Shown here in pieces: positions 1-6,428 of a DNA stretch of 13,298 bases; position 1 is the stretch's first letter, and each line of letters opens with the position of its first letter. The stretch is from CAYPEL01 sp964409635 (GTDB taxonomy: Bacteria > Pseudomonadota > Gammaproteobacteria > DSM-19610): assembly GCA_964409635.1 (NCBI GenBank), contig CAYPEL010000071.1, forward strand, positions 1-13,298, given 5' to 3'. Position numbers and translations under genes: made by a program. Below the pieces are notes generated by a model, which was not told the DNA's origin, did no database searches, and saw nothing but the letters and a program-made list of their open reading frames with translations.

Positions 1-21
1 TCGCGCTGTTGTTGCTTTTAT

Positions 22-36
22 CTCAACAATGTTGAG
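22..36. repeat. Short palindrome, 6-bp arms with 3-nt loop
   Basis: CTCAAC (22-27) and GTTGAG (31-36) are perfect reverse complements around AAT. No T-run follows, so it is not a convincing intrinsic terminator. It could be an operator half-site or chance. Nothing else is recognised in 1-73. Confidence 0.3.
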
Positions 37-73
37 TAAAGTGCTATAAGAGGAAATCGAGGGAAATCGGATA

Positions 74-116
74 GGGTTTTGCAATGCAACATGAAGAATG
101 CGTCATTGCAAGACCC
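74..116. repeat. REP-like hairpin A, left of the unknown gene
   Basis: The left arm GGGTTTTGCAATG (74-86) pairs with the right arm CATTGCAAGACCC (104-116): 12 of 13 positions are Watson-Crick and the remaining one is a G-T wobble. The loop is 17 nt. The right arm contains TGCAAGACC, also present in the right arm of the hairpin at 820-861, so the two look like members of one repeat family. Palindromes with TGCAAGACC-type arms are, from memory, common dispersed elements in Gammaproteobacteria, often linked to REP-associated tyrosine transposases (RAYT). No T-tract follows the stem, so terminator function is not supported. Confidence 0.6.
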
Positions 117-155
117 CGTTGATGCATTCATTTTATAAATAGAGAGCATGGGACA

Positions 156-782
156 GTGGAGAAGATTAACTGGAACGGAGAAGTAACATCAGTACAGCCG
201 AGAATTCGGCTGAACCGTTCTTTCGATGAAAGAAATCATGGCTATCTGGGGTATTCACTTCGTATCGAGGGGGCTATCTCTGGAAATCCTCAAACCTTTT
301 GGGTAGGCATCGGGAAAGCCGCCCAGGATAAGTATGAATTTCAGTGCGGTGTTACTGCTAACGGGAAGGCGCATCCTGTGCAGGATTCCCGTATCGAGTC
401 CGTCGAGTATTACAAAGTTAGTGCTCTGTCTGTTTTGGGCCTATCCGAAGAAGCTCAGATAGGTGGACCACCCTGGCATGGGATATCACCCGGTCTCGAC
501 ATCTACCGGTCACGGGGTCACCGAAGACTTTCGCCGAGAACCTATGAATCCAGGTGTTCCAGCTGTATTTGGGGCTGCAGGATGCCCGTCATCATCACCG
601 TTGATCACTGGAACCCGGAACAGCGTCAATATCGTTTCGAAACATTTTGTTATGGCCCGAAATCCTGCCGTTTTTATAAGCCAGGTTCAACACGCAAAGT
701 GCCCGGAAGGAAAGGCATGTCCTGGGAGGAGGAAGACTGGGTTGACGAGGAAGCAACTGCTCATCGGGAGCTTGATGAATAG
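156..782 (+). CDS. Unrecognised Cys-rich protein, putative metal binding
   Basis: The product has 208 residues. I cannot name the family, although the C-terminal half reads like a conserved hypothetical protein. The N-terminal part (about 5-92) looks rich in beta strand, which would be compatible with an OB-like or other small beta-barrel fold; this is only an impression. The C-terminal part holds a cysteine cluster, Cys134-x2-Cys137-x3-Cys141, then Cys165-x5-Cys171, with aromatics and a WNP turn between them. This suggests a zinc or iron-sulfur site. The tail is basic (VPGRKG) and then strongly acidic (EEEDWVDEE). There is no signal peptide or membrane segment. The start is GTG at 156, with AGAGAG at 141-146 as a weak ribosome site; the ATG at 148 is out of frame and hits a stop after 12 codons. 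The gene converges on the peroxiredoxin gene and is bracketed by two related palindromes (74-116 and 820-861), so it may be an accessory or mobile insertion. Confidence 0.75.
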   Translation: MEKINWNGEVTSVQPRIRLNRSFDERNHGYLGYSLRIEGAISGNPQTFWVGIGKAAQDKYEFQCGVTANGKAHPVQDSRIESVEYYKVSALSVLGLSEEAQIGGPPWHGISPGLDIYRSRGHRRLSPRTYESRCSSCIWGCRMPVIITVDHWNPEQRQYRFETFCYGPKSCRFYKPGSTRKVPGRKGMSWEEEDWVDEEATAHRELDE

Positions 783-819
783 CTCGGTTTCTGTGACTCG
801 GTACAGCCTTCGAAGAATT

Positions 820-861
820 GGGTCATGTCTTGCAATGAAGTGTTAATGCAAGACCTGGCCC
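820..861. repeat. REP-like hairpin B, right of the unknown gene
   Basis: The left arm GGGTCATGTCTTGCA (820-834) pairs with the right arm TGCAAGACCTGGCCC (847-861). Thirteen of 15 positions are Watson-Crick, one is a G-T wobble and one is a mismatch; the loop is 12 nt. It shares TTGCAATG after the left arm and TGCAAGACC in the right arm with hairpin A at 74-116. It sits in the 107-base gap between two convergent genes, so it could also slow or stop transcription from either side. There is no T-tract on either strand, so it is not a classical intrinsic terminator. Confidence 0.65.
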
Positions 862-889
862 TGATAAAACAAAGACTAACTCTATACCG

Positions 890-1639
890 TTACGCAGCAT
901 TACTGGAACGTTTACTCATATATTGTTCCAGTTCTTCAGAGCCACCGATATAATCACCGTTGATAAATATCTGCGGTACTGAAGGTGAACCCGCAACCGC
1001 TCGAAGCGTGGATTCATTGTAGTCGCGATTTAGTACCAGTTCCTCAAAATCTATATCTGCATCATGCAGGATACCTTTGGCATGGACACAGAATGGACAG
1101 CCTTCACGAGAAAAAACAGTAACGTCGATTGGCTTCTGGGCCTGGGGTGCCACATAAGCAAGCATCGTGTCTGCGTCTGAAACCTCGAATGGATCACCGG
1201 GCTGGTCAGGTTCGATGAACATCTTTTCGATGACGCCGTCTTTAACCAGCATGGAATAACGCCAGGAACGATCACCAAAGCCGAGATCGTTTTTAGGCAC
1301 TAACAAACCCATGCCGCGTGTGAATTCGCCGTTGCCATCTGGCAGGAAAGTAAGGTTGTCGGCATGTTGTTCGCTACACCATTCGTTCATGACGAAGGCA
1401 TCGTTCACTGACACACAAATGACATCATCAACTCCATGCTGCTTAAGAACAGGGGTTAGCTGGTTATAACGCGGTACATGTGTTGATGAGCAAGTCGGGG
1501 TGAAGGCACCCGGCAATGCGAATACAACAATGGTTTTACCCTCGAAAATATCCGCAGCGTTAACATCAACCCATGCATGATTTTGACGGGTATGGAATAC
1601 AGCTTCTGGGATTCTCTTGCCTTCACGATTCTCAAACAT
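890..1639 (-). CDS. Peroxiredoxin-glutaredoxin hybrid protein (Prx5-Grx)
   Basis: This is a cytoplasmic peroxidase that reduces hydrogen peroxide and alkyl hydroperoxides using glutathione through its own glutaredoxin domain. Residues 1 to about 165 are a Prx5-type peroxiredoxin with PGAFTPTC, whose peroxidatic cysteine is Cys50, and a conserved arginine in the RSWRYSM stretch (about 125-130). Residues about 170-245 are a glutaredoxin with the dithiol site Cys181-Pro-Phe-Cys184, the cis-proline motif VPQIF (221-225) and the GG pair at 232-233. Cys75 and Cys88 are additional. The length of 249 fits hybrid Prx5/Grx proteins known from Haemophilus and other Gammaproteobacteria. The ATG start has GGAG 6 bases upstream. 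The gene is divergent from fliL and convergent with the gene ending at 782. No adjacent oxyR is visible; the left flank beyond the neighbouring gene is outside the window. Confidence 0.95.
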   Translation of the reverse strand: MFENREGKRIPEAVFHTRQNHAWVDVNAADIFEGKTIVVFALPGAFTPTCSSTHVPRYNQLTPVLKQHGVDDVICVSVNDAFVMNEWCSEQHADNLTFLPDGNGEFTRGMGLLVPKNDLGFGDRSWRYSMLVKDGVIEKMFIEPDQPGDPFEVSDADTMLAYVAPQAQKPIDVTVFSREGCPFCVHAKGILHDADIDFEELVLNRDYNESTLRAVAGSPSVPQIFINGDYIGGSEELEQYMSKRSSNAA

Positions 1640-1692
1640 AGGTTTCTCCGTAAACTTGGTATTTAACGAAATAATTTATGAGTACGGTTATT

Positions 1693-1721
1693 ATTATCGG
1701 GCTAAACGGCCTATAAATGAA
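1693..1721 (-). promoter_or_regulatory. Candidate promoter of the peroxiredoxin-glutaredoxin gene
   Basis: On the minus strand, TTCATT (1721-1716) and GATAAT (1698-1693) are separated by 17 bases. The -10 box matches sigma-70 at 5 of 6 positions and the -35 box at 3 of 6. The -10 context CCCGATAAT also resembles the sigma-28 element GCCGATAA, but no good sigma-28 -35 box sits at the right distance, so sigma-70 is preferred. It lies about 50 bases before the start codon. This is inference from motif only. Confidence 0.35.
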
Positions 1722-1740
1722 ATCATTAAATTAAATGATT
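1721..1740. promoter_or_regulatory. AT-rich palindrome next to the candidate leftward -35 box
   Basis: AATCATT (1721-1727) and AATGATT (1734-1740) are perfect reverse complements with a 6-base spacer. The palindrome abuts the candidate leftward -35 element, a position suited to an operator or activator site. It does not show the four ATAG/CTAT spaced elements of OxyR sites. In such AT-rich DNA it could be chance. Confidence 0.3.
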
Positions 1741-1970
1741 ACGATTAATATTAACTATCAACTGTTTTTTGTGGTTTGTGTCTTTATAAGGGTGTCTGGT
1801 CAGGGAAATCGTGTTTGGTCTTACAATTAGACTTTGCCAGAAAAACGGGGTAAGAAAAAAACATCCTGGATAACCAATGTAGTATTAAATTTCATATTCA
1901 CTCGCCAGCTCAACTGATTTTTCTAGAATTATAGGTGCGGATTTAGGCCAAATAAAATCGACGTTATGCC

Positions 1971-1985
1971 GGTGATCTATTCACC
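1971..1985. promoter_or_regulatory. Palindrome about 95 bases upstream of the sigma-54 promoter
   Basis: GGTGA (1971-1975) and TCACC (1981-1985) are perfect reverse complements around TCTAT. Enhancer sites of NtrC-family activators usually lie 80-150 bases upstream of a sigma-54 promoter, and this palindrome falls in that range. It does not match the GTCAAT/ATTGAC elements reported for FleQ, so its role as an enhancer is speculative. A single GTCAAT half-like element occurs nearby at 2003-2008. Confidence 0.25.
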
Positions 1986-2076
1986 AAAGTCCAAAATATT
2001 AGTCAATTCTCCGGCGCTCTAAAAATACGCGTTTGTAACTACCTGTTACATATAGAAAATATATTTATGCCCGGTG

Positions 2077-2091
2077 TGGCATACGTCTTGC
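2077..2091 (+). promoter_or_regulatory. Sigma-54 (RpoN) promoter of the fliL operon
   Basis: TGGC at 2077-2080 and TTGC at 2088-2091 give the exact GG-N10-GC spacing of -24/-12 promoters, followed by a T-rich stretch (TTTT). Predicted transcription start is about 2103, leaving a leader of about 25 bases before the fliL ATG. Class II/III flagellar genes of polarly flagellated Gammaproteobacteria are commonly RpoN-dependent with an NtrC-type activator (FleQ/FlrA or FlrC/FleR). Neither activator gene is in the window. Confidence 0.8.
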
Positions 2092-2127
2092 TTTTCCCAC
2101 TGAGTAACTGAAACAGGGGACCTGAAA

Positions 2128-2667
2128 ATGCCAGCCAAAGAAGACGATCTAGACCTGAGCGGTGAAGAAAAGTCAGCCGCAGAACCAAAAAAATCCAAGC
2201 TGATGCTGATTATCGGCATTGTGGTGTTGCTGCTCGGACTATCCGGTGGCGCCACCGCTTATTTTATGGGCATGCTCGGCGGCAATGGCGAGGTTGCTGA
2301 AGAGGGTGAAGCTGCTGAAGAGGAGAAGAAAGAAGTCGTCGCCAAACAACCTTTGAATTACATCCCTCTCGATCCGGCCTTCGTCGTGAATTTTGGTGAT
2401 GAATCGGAAGTGCGGTTTCTGCAAGTCACTATAGAGTTGGGAACACGTGATAGAGATATGGTTGATCAGGTAAAGGAACATCGCCCCGCGATCCGCAACA
2501 ATCTGGTGATGCTGTTCAGTAGCCAGGATCCGATGACTTTGAATACGCGCGAAGGTAAAGAAAAACTCCGTGAAGAAACGCTGGCCGAAGTTCAAAAGGT
2601 GATCGAGGAAGAAACCGGAGAACCGGGCATTGAAAATGTATTCTTTACCAGTTTTGTCATGCAATAA
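2128..2667 (+). CDS. fliL: Flagellar basal body-associated protein FliL
   Basis: FliL is an inner-membrane protein around the stator units that supports motor torque. The 179-residue protein has a charged cytoplasmic N-terminus (1-24), one transmembrane helix (about 25-47), an acidic Glu/Ala-rich linker (about 52-72) and a periplasmic FliL domain to the end. The domain shows the family pattern LDPAFVVNF (81-89), FLQVTIEL (97-104) and the C-terminal VFFTSFVMQ. The ATG at 2128 has AGGGGA at 2115-2120, 7 bases upstream. It is the first gene of the operon behind the sigma-54 promoter, so no fliK or other flagellar gene lies directly upstream. The fliM start follows 9 bases after the stop. Confidence 0.95.
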   Translation: MPAKEDDLDLSGEEKSAAEPKKSKLMLIIGIVVLLLGLSGGATAYFMGMLGGNGEVAEEGEAAEEEKKEVVAKQPLNYIPLDPAFVVNFGDESEVRFLQVTIELGTRDRDMVDQVKEHRPAIRNNLVMLFSSQDPMTLNTREGKEKLREETLAEVQKVIEEETGEPGIENVFFTSFVMQ

Positions 2668-2676
2668 GGATTGGAC

Positions 2677-3651
2677 GTGAACGATATTCTTTCACAGGAC
2701 GAAATCGATGCACTGTTAAACGGTGTCGACGGCGGGGATGTAGAAACTGAAACTGATGTCGAACTCAATGACGGAGAGTTGTCGGCTTATGACTTTAATA
2801 GTCAGGATCGGATAGTTCGCGGCCGTATGCCGACCCTGGAGATGATTAACGAACGATTCTCCCGGTATTTTAGAATCAGTTTGTTTAATATGCTGCGCCG
2901 CAATGCAGAAGTGTCTGTCTCCGGTGTGCAGATGCTTAAGTTTGCTGAGTATGTGCATAGCTTATTTGTGCCGACCAGTCTGAACCTGATACGCATGCCG
3001 CCACTGCGGGGCACCTCGCTTTTTGTGCTTGAGCCGAAGCTGGTATTTTCAATTGTAGATAATTACTTTGGTGGTGGTGGAAAATTCCATACGAAGATTG
3101 AAGGGCGGGATTTTACACAAACGGAAAATCGCGTTGTGCGTTTAGTTCTGGAAGATATTTTCCGGGATTTGGCAAAGGCATGGGATCCGGTCATGCAACT
3201 GAATTTTGATTATCAGGGATCAGAAGTTAATCCAGATTTTGCCAACATTGTCAGCCCTACCGAAGTGGTTGTCGTCAGTACGTTTCACATTGAACTGGAA
3301 AATAGCGGCGGTGATTTACACGTCACCATGCCGTATTCGATGGTCGAACCCATCAGGGCGTTATTAGACGCCGGTGTACAGAGTGATAGGAGCGAAATTG
3401 ATGATCGCTGGCAGCGTTCCATTAAACAGGAAATGAAGTCGGCGACCGTCGATATGAGCTCGACCTTCATGCAAACAACTATTTCCTTGCGCGAGTTGAA
3501 TAATCTGCAAGCGGGAGATGTGATTCCAGTCGACCTGCCTGAACTGGTTACGCTGGAAGCAGAAAGTACACCAGTCTTTAAAGGAAAGTTTGGCATCCAT
3601 AATGGTAATTGTGCCATCAAGATTGTAAATAAAATTCAACAATCAGAATGA
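2677..3651 (+). CDS. fliM: Flagellar motor switch protein FliM
   Basis: FliM is a C-ring switch component that binds phosphorylated CheY and sets rotation direction. From the GTG at 2677 it has 324 residues. The N-terminal CheY-binding peptide LSQDEIDALL is at about 5-14, and the CheC-like middle domain with the GGGG motif (132-135, in NYFGGGGKF) follows an acidic linker. The C-terminal SpoA domain, which contacts FliN, occupies about 245-318. Start choice: a TTG at 2671 would add two residues but is directly abutted by AAGGA (2666-2670), leaving no spacing. The same AAGGA lies 6 bases before GTG 2677, so GTG is preferred; the resulting MNDILSQDEIDALL also fits short-N-terminus FliM proteins. 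The gene follows fliL by 9 bases and precedes fliN by 28. Confidence 0.95.
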   Translation: MNDILSQDEIDALLNGVDGGDVETETDVELNDGELSAYDFNSQDRIVRGRMPTLEMINERFSRYFRISLFNMLRRNAEVSVSGVQMLKFAEYVHSLFVPTSLNLIRMPPLRGTSLFVLEPKLVFSIVDNYFGGGGKFHTKIEGRDFTQTENRVVRLVLEDIFRDLAKAWDPVMQLNFDYQGSEVNPDFANIVSPTEVVVVSTFHIELENSGGDLHVTMPYSMVEPIRALLDAGVQSDRSEIDDRWQRSIKQEMKSATVDMSSTFMQTTISLRELNNLQAGDVIPVDLPELVTLEAESTPVFKGKFGIHNGNCAIKIVNKIQQSE

Positions 3652-3679
3652 GAGTTGATGTGTCTATCTGGAGAATTAG

Positions 3680-4132
3680 ATGAGTGATGAAACAGCAAGC
3701 GCCGAGCCTGAAACGGAAGCTGAGGCCGAAGTAGCAGCAGACGCAGATGCAGATGCCGGGGCAGATTGGGGCGCTGCTATGGAAGAGCAACAGGCTTCCG
3801 AAACAGAAGCTGATCTGCCGACAGCGGAATTTGAAGAATTGGCTTCAGGCGGCGCTGGATTGGCGGACAGCGAAGCTAACCTGGACGTTATTCTGGACAT
3901 ACCCGTCACTATTTCTATGGAGATAGGCCGCACACGCATCAGCATCCGGAATCTATTACAGCTAAACCAGGGTTCCGTTGTCGAGTTGGATCGGCTGGCG
4001 GGTGAACCCATGGACGTGTTAGTCAATGGAACCCTTGTTGCGCATGGTGAAGTTGTGGTCGTCAACGAAAAATTTGGTATTCGTCTGACCGATGTAGTCA
4101 GTCCTGCTGAACGCGTCAGTAAATTACGGTAA
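3680..4132 (+). CDS. fliN: Flagellar motor switch protein FliN
   Basis: FliN forms the lower C-ring and helps dock the export ATPase complex. The 150-residue protein has a low-complexity acidic, alanine-rich N-terminal region (about 8-65, with Glu/Ala and Asp/Ala alternations at 11-28). The conserved SpoA domain follows at about 68-147, with LDVILDIPVTISMEIGRT, the LLQLNQGSVVELDRLAGEP segment, and KFGIRLTDVV near the end. The ATG at 3680 has GGAG with 6-base spacing. The length is close to Pseudomonas-type FliN, where an N-terminal extension is also present. The Glu/Ala-rich stretch is repetitive at the DNA level and may vary in length between strains. Confidence 0.95.
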   Translation: MSDETASAEPETEAEAEVAADADADAGADWGAAMEEQQASETEADLPTAEFEELASGGAGLADSEANLDVILDIPVTISMEIGRTRISIRNLLQLNQGSVVELDRLAGEPMDVLVNGTLVAHGEVVVVNEKFGIRLTDVVSPAERVSKLR

Positions 4133-4139
4133 CGCTTCT

Positions 4140-4586
4140 GTGCATAAAATACTGCGTTATACAATTGCAATAGGTTTGGTCTTTATCAGCCGGCTTGTCT
4201 GCGCAGAGCCAGTAAAGCAGGCAAGCCCTGTTAATGCGGCGCCTGACCTGCTGGGATTTTCCAGTCTTATCCAGCTAACGCTGGGTATGTTTGCTGTACT
4301 CACACTCATAATGGGACTTGCCTGGTTATTGAAACGCAGTGGCCGCTTCCAGGTTGCCGCCGGTGGTAGCCTGAAAATTCTGGGCGGCCTCTCTATGGGT
4401 ACGCGTGAGCGCGTGGTGCTGTTGCAAGTGGGTGATAAGCAGCTCCTGGTTGGTGTGGCGCCGGGTTCAATTAAAACCCTGCACGTGCTGGATACGCCAC
4501 TGGTTACAGGAAACCAAGCAGTTGCCGGCAATTCTAGTTTTGCTAAACAGCTCGGTGCAATGCTGGGTGGGAATAAAGTCGCATGA
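4140..4586 (+). CDS. fliO: Flagellar biosynthetic protein FliO
   Basis: FliO is a small membrane protein that assists assembly of the FliP export-gate ring. The product has 148 residues. An N-terminal hydrophobic segment ending VCAEP looks like a signal peptide with possible cleavage after Ala22. A transmembrane helix lies at about 43-64, followed by positively charged LKRSGRF and a cytoplasmic domain with the family-like pattern LSMGTRERVVLLQVGDKQLLVG (about 84-105). The start is GTG at 4140, seven bases after the fliN stop, with only a weak GGTAA ribosome site, so translation may be coupled to fliN. The stop overlaps the fliP start by 4 bases (ATGA). FliO is poorly conserved, so the call rests on both pattern and position between fliN and fliP. 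Confidence 0.93.
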   Translation: MHKILRYTIAIGLVFISRLVCAEPVKQASPVNAAPDLLGFSSLIQLTLGMFAVLTLIMGLAWLLKRSGRFQVAAGGSLKILGGLSMGTRERVVLLQVGDKQLLVGVAPGSIKTLHVLDTPLVTGNQAVAGNSSFAKQLGAMLGGNKVA

Positions 4587-5326
4587 GAATTTTATCCTTT
4601 TTAGTAGTCATGATGACCAGTCTGTTACCCGCGCTGGTGACTGCTGAACCAGGATTTGCAGCAGTAACGGTCGAGCCATCAGCCGATGGCGGGCAAACCT
4701 ACAGTGTAACGCTTCAGGTGCTGGCGTTTATGACGGCGCTGAGTTTTCTGCCGGCGGCCTTAATGATGATGACCTCATTCACACGTATTCTTATTGTGTT
4801 GGCGATACTCCGCCAGGCGCTGGGAACGATGCACGCACCTTCAAACCAGGTGTTGATCGGACTGGCCCTGTTTTTGAGTTTGTTCATCATGATGCCGGTA
4901 TTTGATGAAGCTTATAGTGATGCGGTTGAACCTTATTTGCAGGGTGATATTAATGCGCAGGAAGCGGTTAAACGTGCAGCGGTTCCTTTCCGTGGTTTTA
5001 TGATGGCTCAAACCCGTGATACAGATCTGATGATGTTTTCAGAAATTTCGGGCGAAAAGGATTTTAACGGGGCTGATGATGTGCCTTTCACTTTATTAAT
5101 GCCGGCGTTTGTAACCAGCGAATTAAAAACCGCCTTTCAGATCGGATTCCTGGTGTTGATCCCGTTCCTGGTGATTGATCTGGTTGTTGCCGCCGTATTA
5201 ATGTCGATGGGCATGATGATGTTGTCACCGATGATTATTTCGCTGCCCTTTAAAATTATGCTGTTTGTGCTCATCGATGGCTGGGCACTGATCTTGGGCA
5301 CCCTGGCAGCCAGTTTTACGATCTAA
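4583..5326 (+). CDS. fliP: Flagellar export gate protein FliP
   Basis: FliP is the main component (five copies) of the flagellar type III export gate in the inner membrane. The 247-residue length is typical. A cleavable signal peptide is likely (1-21, ending LVTA before Glu22). The first membrane hairpin contains SFLPAALMMMTSFTRI followed by LRQALG; a hydrophilic periplasmic loop spans about 110-180. The C-terminal signature is strongly conserved: SELKTAFQIGFLVLIPFLVIDL, then the methionine-rich MSMGMMMLSP gasket, then LPFKIMLFVLIDGW. The ATG overlaps the fliO stop by 4 bases, implying translational coupling. fliQ starts 9 bases after its stop. Confidence 0.97.
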   Translation: MRILSFLVVMMTSLLPALVTAEPGFAAVTVEPSADGGQTYSVTLQVLAFMTALSFLPAALMMMTSFTRILIVLAILRQALGTMHAPSNQVLIGLALFLSLFIMMPVFDEAYSDAVEPYLQGDINAQEAVKRAAVPFRGFMMAQTRDTDLMMFSEISGEKDFNGADDVPFTLLMPAFVTSELKTAFQIGFLVLIPFLVIDLVVAAVLMSMGMMMLSPMIISLPFKIMLFVLIDGWALILGTLAASFTI

Positions 5327-5335
5327 AGTAATAGT

Positions 5336-5605
5336 ATGACTCCAGATACCGCAATCGATATCGGCAGACAGGCAATGGAAGTAACCGTGTTGTTGTCTGC
5401 TCCATTGTTAATATCCGCGCTCTTGGTTGGCCTGGTTATCGGCATGCTGCAGGCGGCCACTCAGATCAATGAAATGACGCTGACGTTTGTTCCCAAATTG
5501 ATGGTAGTCGTTCTCGTCCTGAATTTTGCGGGCCCGGCCATGCTGGAAACCATGCTGGGGTATACCACCCAATTAATAAAGAGCATTCCCGAATTAATCG
5601 GGTAA
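5336..5605 (+). CDS. fliQ: Flagellar export gate protein FliQ
   Basis: FliQ is a small gate subunit (four copies) wrapping the FliP/FliR core. The 89 residues match the family length exactly. There are two hydrophobic helices, about 15-40 and 51-76, joined by the conserved hinge QAATQINEMTLTFVPK (about 40-55). The start ATG at 5336 lies 9 bases after the fliP stop with a poor ribosome site, so coupling to fliP translation is likely. A 30-base gap precedes fliR. Confidence 0.96.
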   Translation: MTPDTAIDIGRQAMEVTVLLSAPLLISALLVGLVIGMLQAATQINEMTLTFVPKLMVVVLVLNFAGPAMLETMLGYTTQLIKSIPELIG

Positions 5606-5635
5606 CACCGGACACTTGATAAAAAAGGGAATGCA

Positions 5636-6427
5636 GTGGCCGGCACAATTATCCTGACGAGTTCGGAAATTATTGGCTGGGTAAATAGCCTGTTCTGGCC
5701 GTTTACCCGGATTGCGGCAATGGTCGTTATTGCACCGATATTTGGTGCGAAAATGATACCCGTCCGGGGCCGGTTGATACTGGCTTTATTGTTAACCGTG
5801 GTGGTCGCGCCGCTGTTGCCGGAAGTACCGGCGATTAATCCGTTATCGGTTGAGAGTGTTTATATTACGTTACAGCAAATGCTGATTGGACTGGTGCTGG
5901 GTTTCAGTTTACAGCTGGTTTTTGCTGCGATAGTACTTGCAGGTCAGCTTATGGCCATGGGGATGGGGCTGGGTTTTGCATCCATGGTCGATCCGCAAAA
6001 TGGTGTCCAGGTTCCGGTTATTGGTCAATATTATGCTGTTACCGCGACCTTGGTGTTCCTGGCACTGAATGGTCATTTGATGTTAATCCAAATGGTTGTG
6101 GACAGTTTCCAGTTTTTCCAGATTGGTACAAATGCCCTGACTCGCGAGTCACTCAACACCATCGCACACTGGGGCAGCCGGTTATTTGCGGATGCGCTTA
6201 TGGTTGCATTACCGGTCGTGACTTCGGTCTTGCTGGCAAACCTGATCTTCGGTGTGGTCAGCCGTGCTGCACCCCAATTGAATGTCTTTGGCGTCGGTTT
6301 TCCGGCTGTCATGACACTGGGTTTCATTGCGTTGACCTTTGCCATCGGCAACCTTTTGCCGCAAATGCAAGGCATGATCGATAGCGCGCTAGTAGCAGTA
6401 AACCAATTAGCACAGGCAGGGCGCTGA
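5636..6427 (+). CDS. fliR: Flagellar export gate protein FliR
   Basis: FliR is the single-copy gate subunit that completes the FliP5Q4R1 channel. The 263-residue protein has about six hydrophobic segments and the family patterns RIAAMVVIAPIFGAKMIPVR (about 26-45), GLVLGFSLQLVFAAI, GLGFASMVDPQNG and the C-terminal GFPAVMTLGF. The start is GTG at 5636 with AAGGGA at 5625-5630, 5 bases upstream. An ATG at 5631 directly abuts the ribosome site, is in another frame and soon meets a stop. One base separates the stop from the flhB ATG. Confidence 0.96.
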   Translation: MAGTIILTSSEIIGWVNSLFWPFTRIAAMVVIAPIFGAKMIPVRGRLILALLLTVVVAPLLPEVPAINPLSVESVYITLQQMLIGLVLGFSLQLVFAAIVLAGQLMAMGMGLGFASMVDPQNGVQVPVIGQYYAVTATLVFLALNGHLMLIQMVVDSFQFFQIGTNALTRESLNTIAHWGSRLFADALMVALPVVTSVLLANLIFGVVSRAAPQLNVFGVGFPAVMTLGFIALTFAIGNLLPQMQGMIDSALVAVNQLAQAGR

Positions 6428-6428
6428 T

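Larger units (their letters stand above)
1640..2127. other. Divergent intergenic region, 488 bases, no gene seen
   Basis: This region lies between the leftward peroxiredoxin gene and rightward fliL. It is AT-rich and I see no supported coding region or RNA gene. Its contents are the candidate leftward promoter and adjoining palindrome, a 15-base palindrome at 1971-1985, a GTCAAT element at 2003-2008, and the sigma-54 promoter at 2077-2091. The stretch 1745-1965 shows nothing I can name. The spacing leaves room for enhancer binding upstream of the sigma-54 promoter. Confidence 0.6.

Noticed and set aside
148..186. ATG start upstream of the GTG of the unknown gene
   Set aside because: It opens a different frame that stops after 12 codons and no known leader peptide is apparent.
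463..846. Open frame of 127 codons overlapping the unknown gene
   Set aside because: It is out of frame inside the 156-782 gene and runs into the REP-like hairpin; the composition looks like a frame shadow, while the 156-782 frame has ordered Cys motifs and a coherent end.
820..861. Intrinsic terminator between the convergent genes
   Set aside because: The stem is strong but no T-tract follows on either strand, and its similarity to the hairpin at 74-116 fits a repeat family better.
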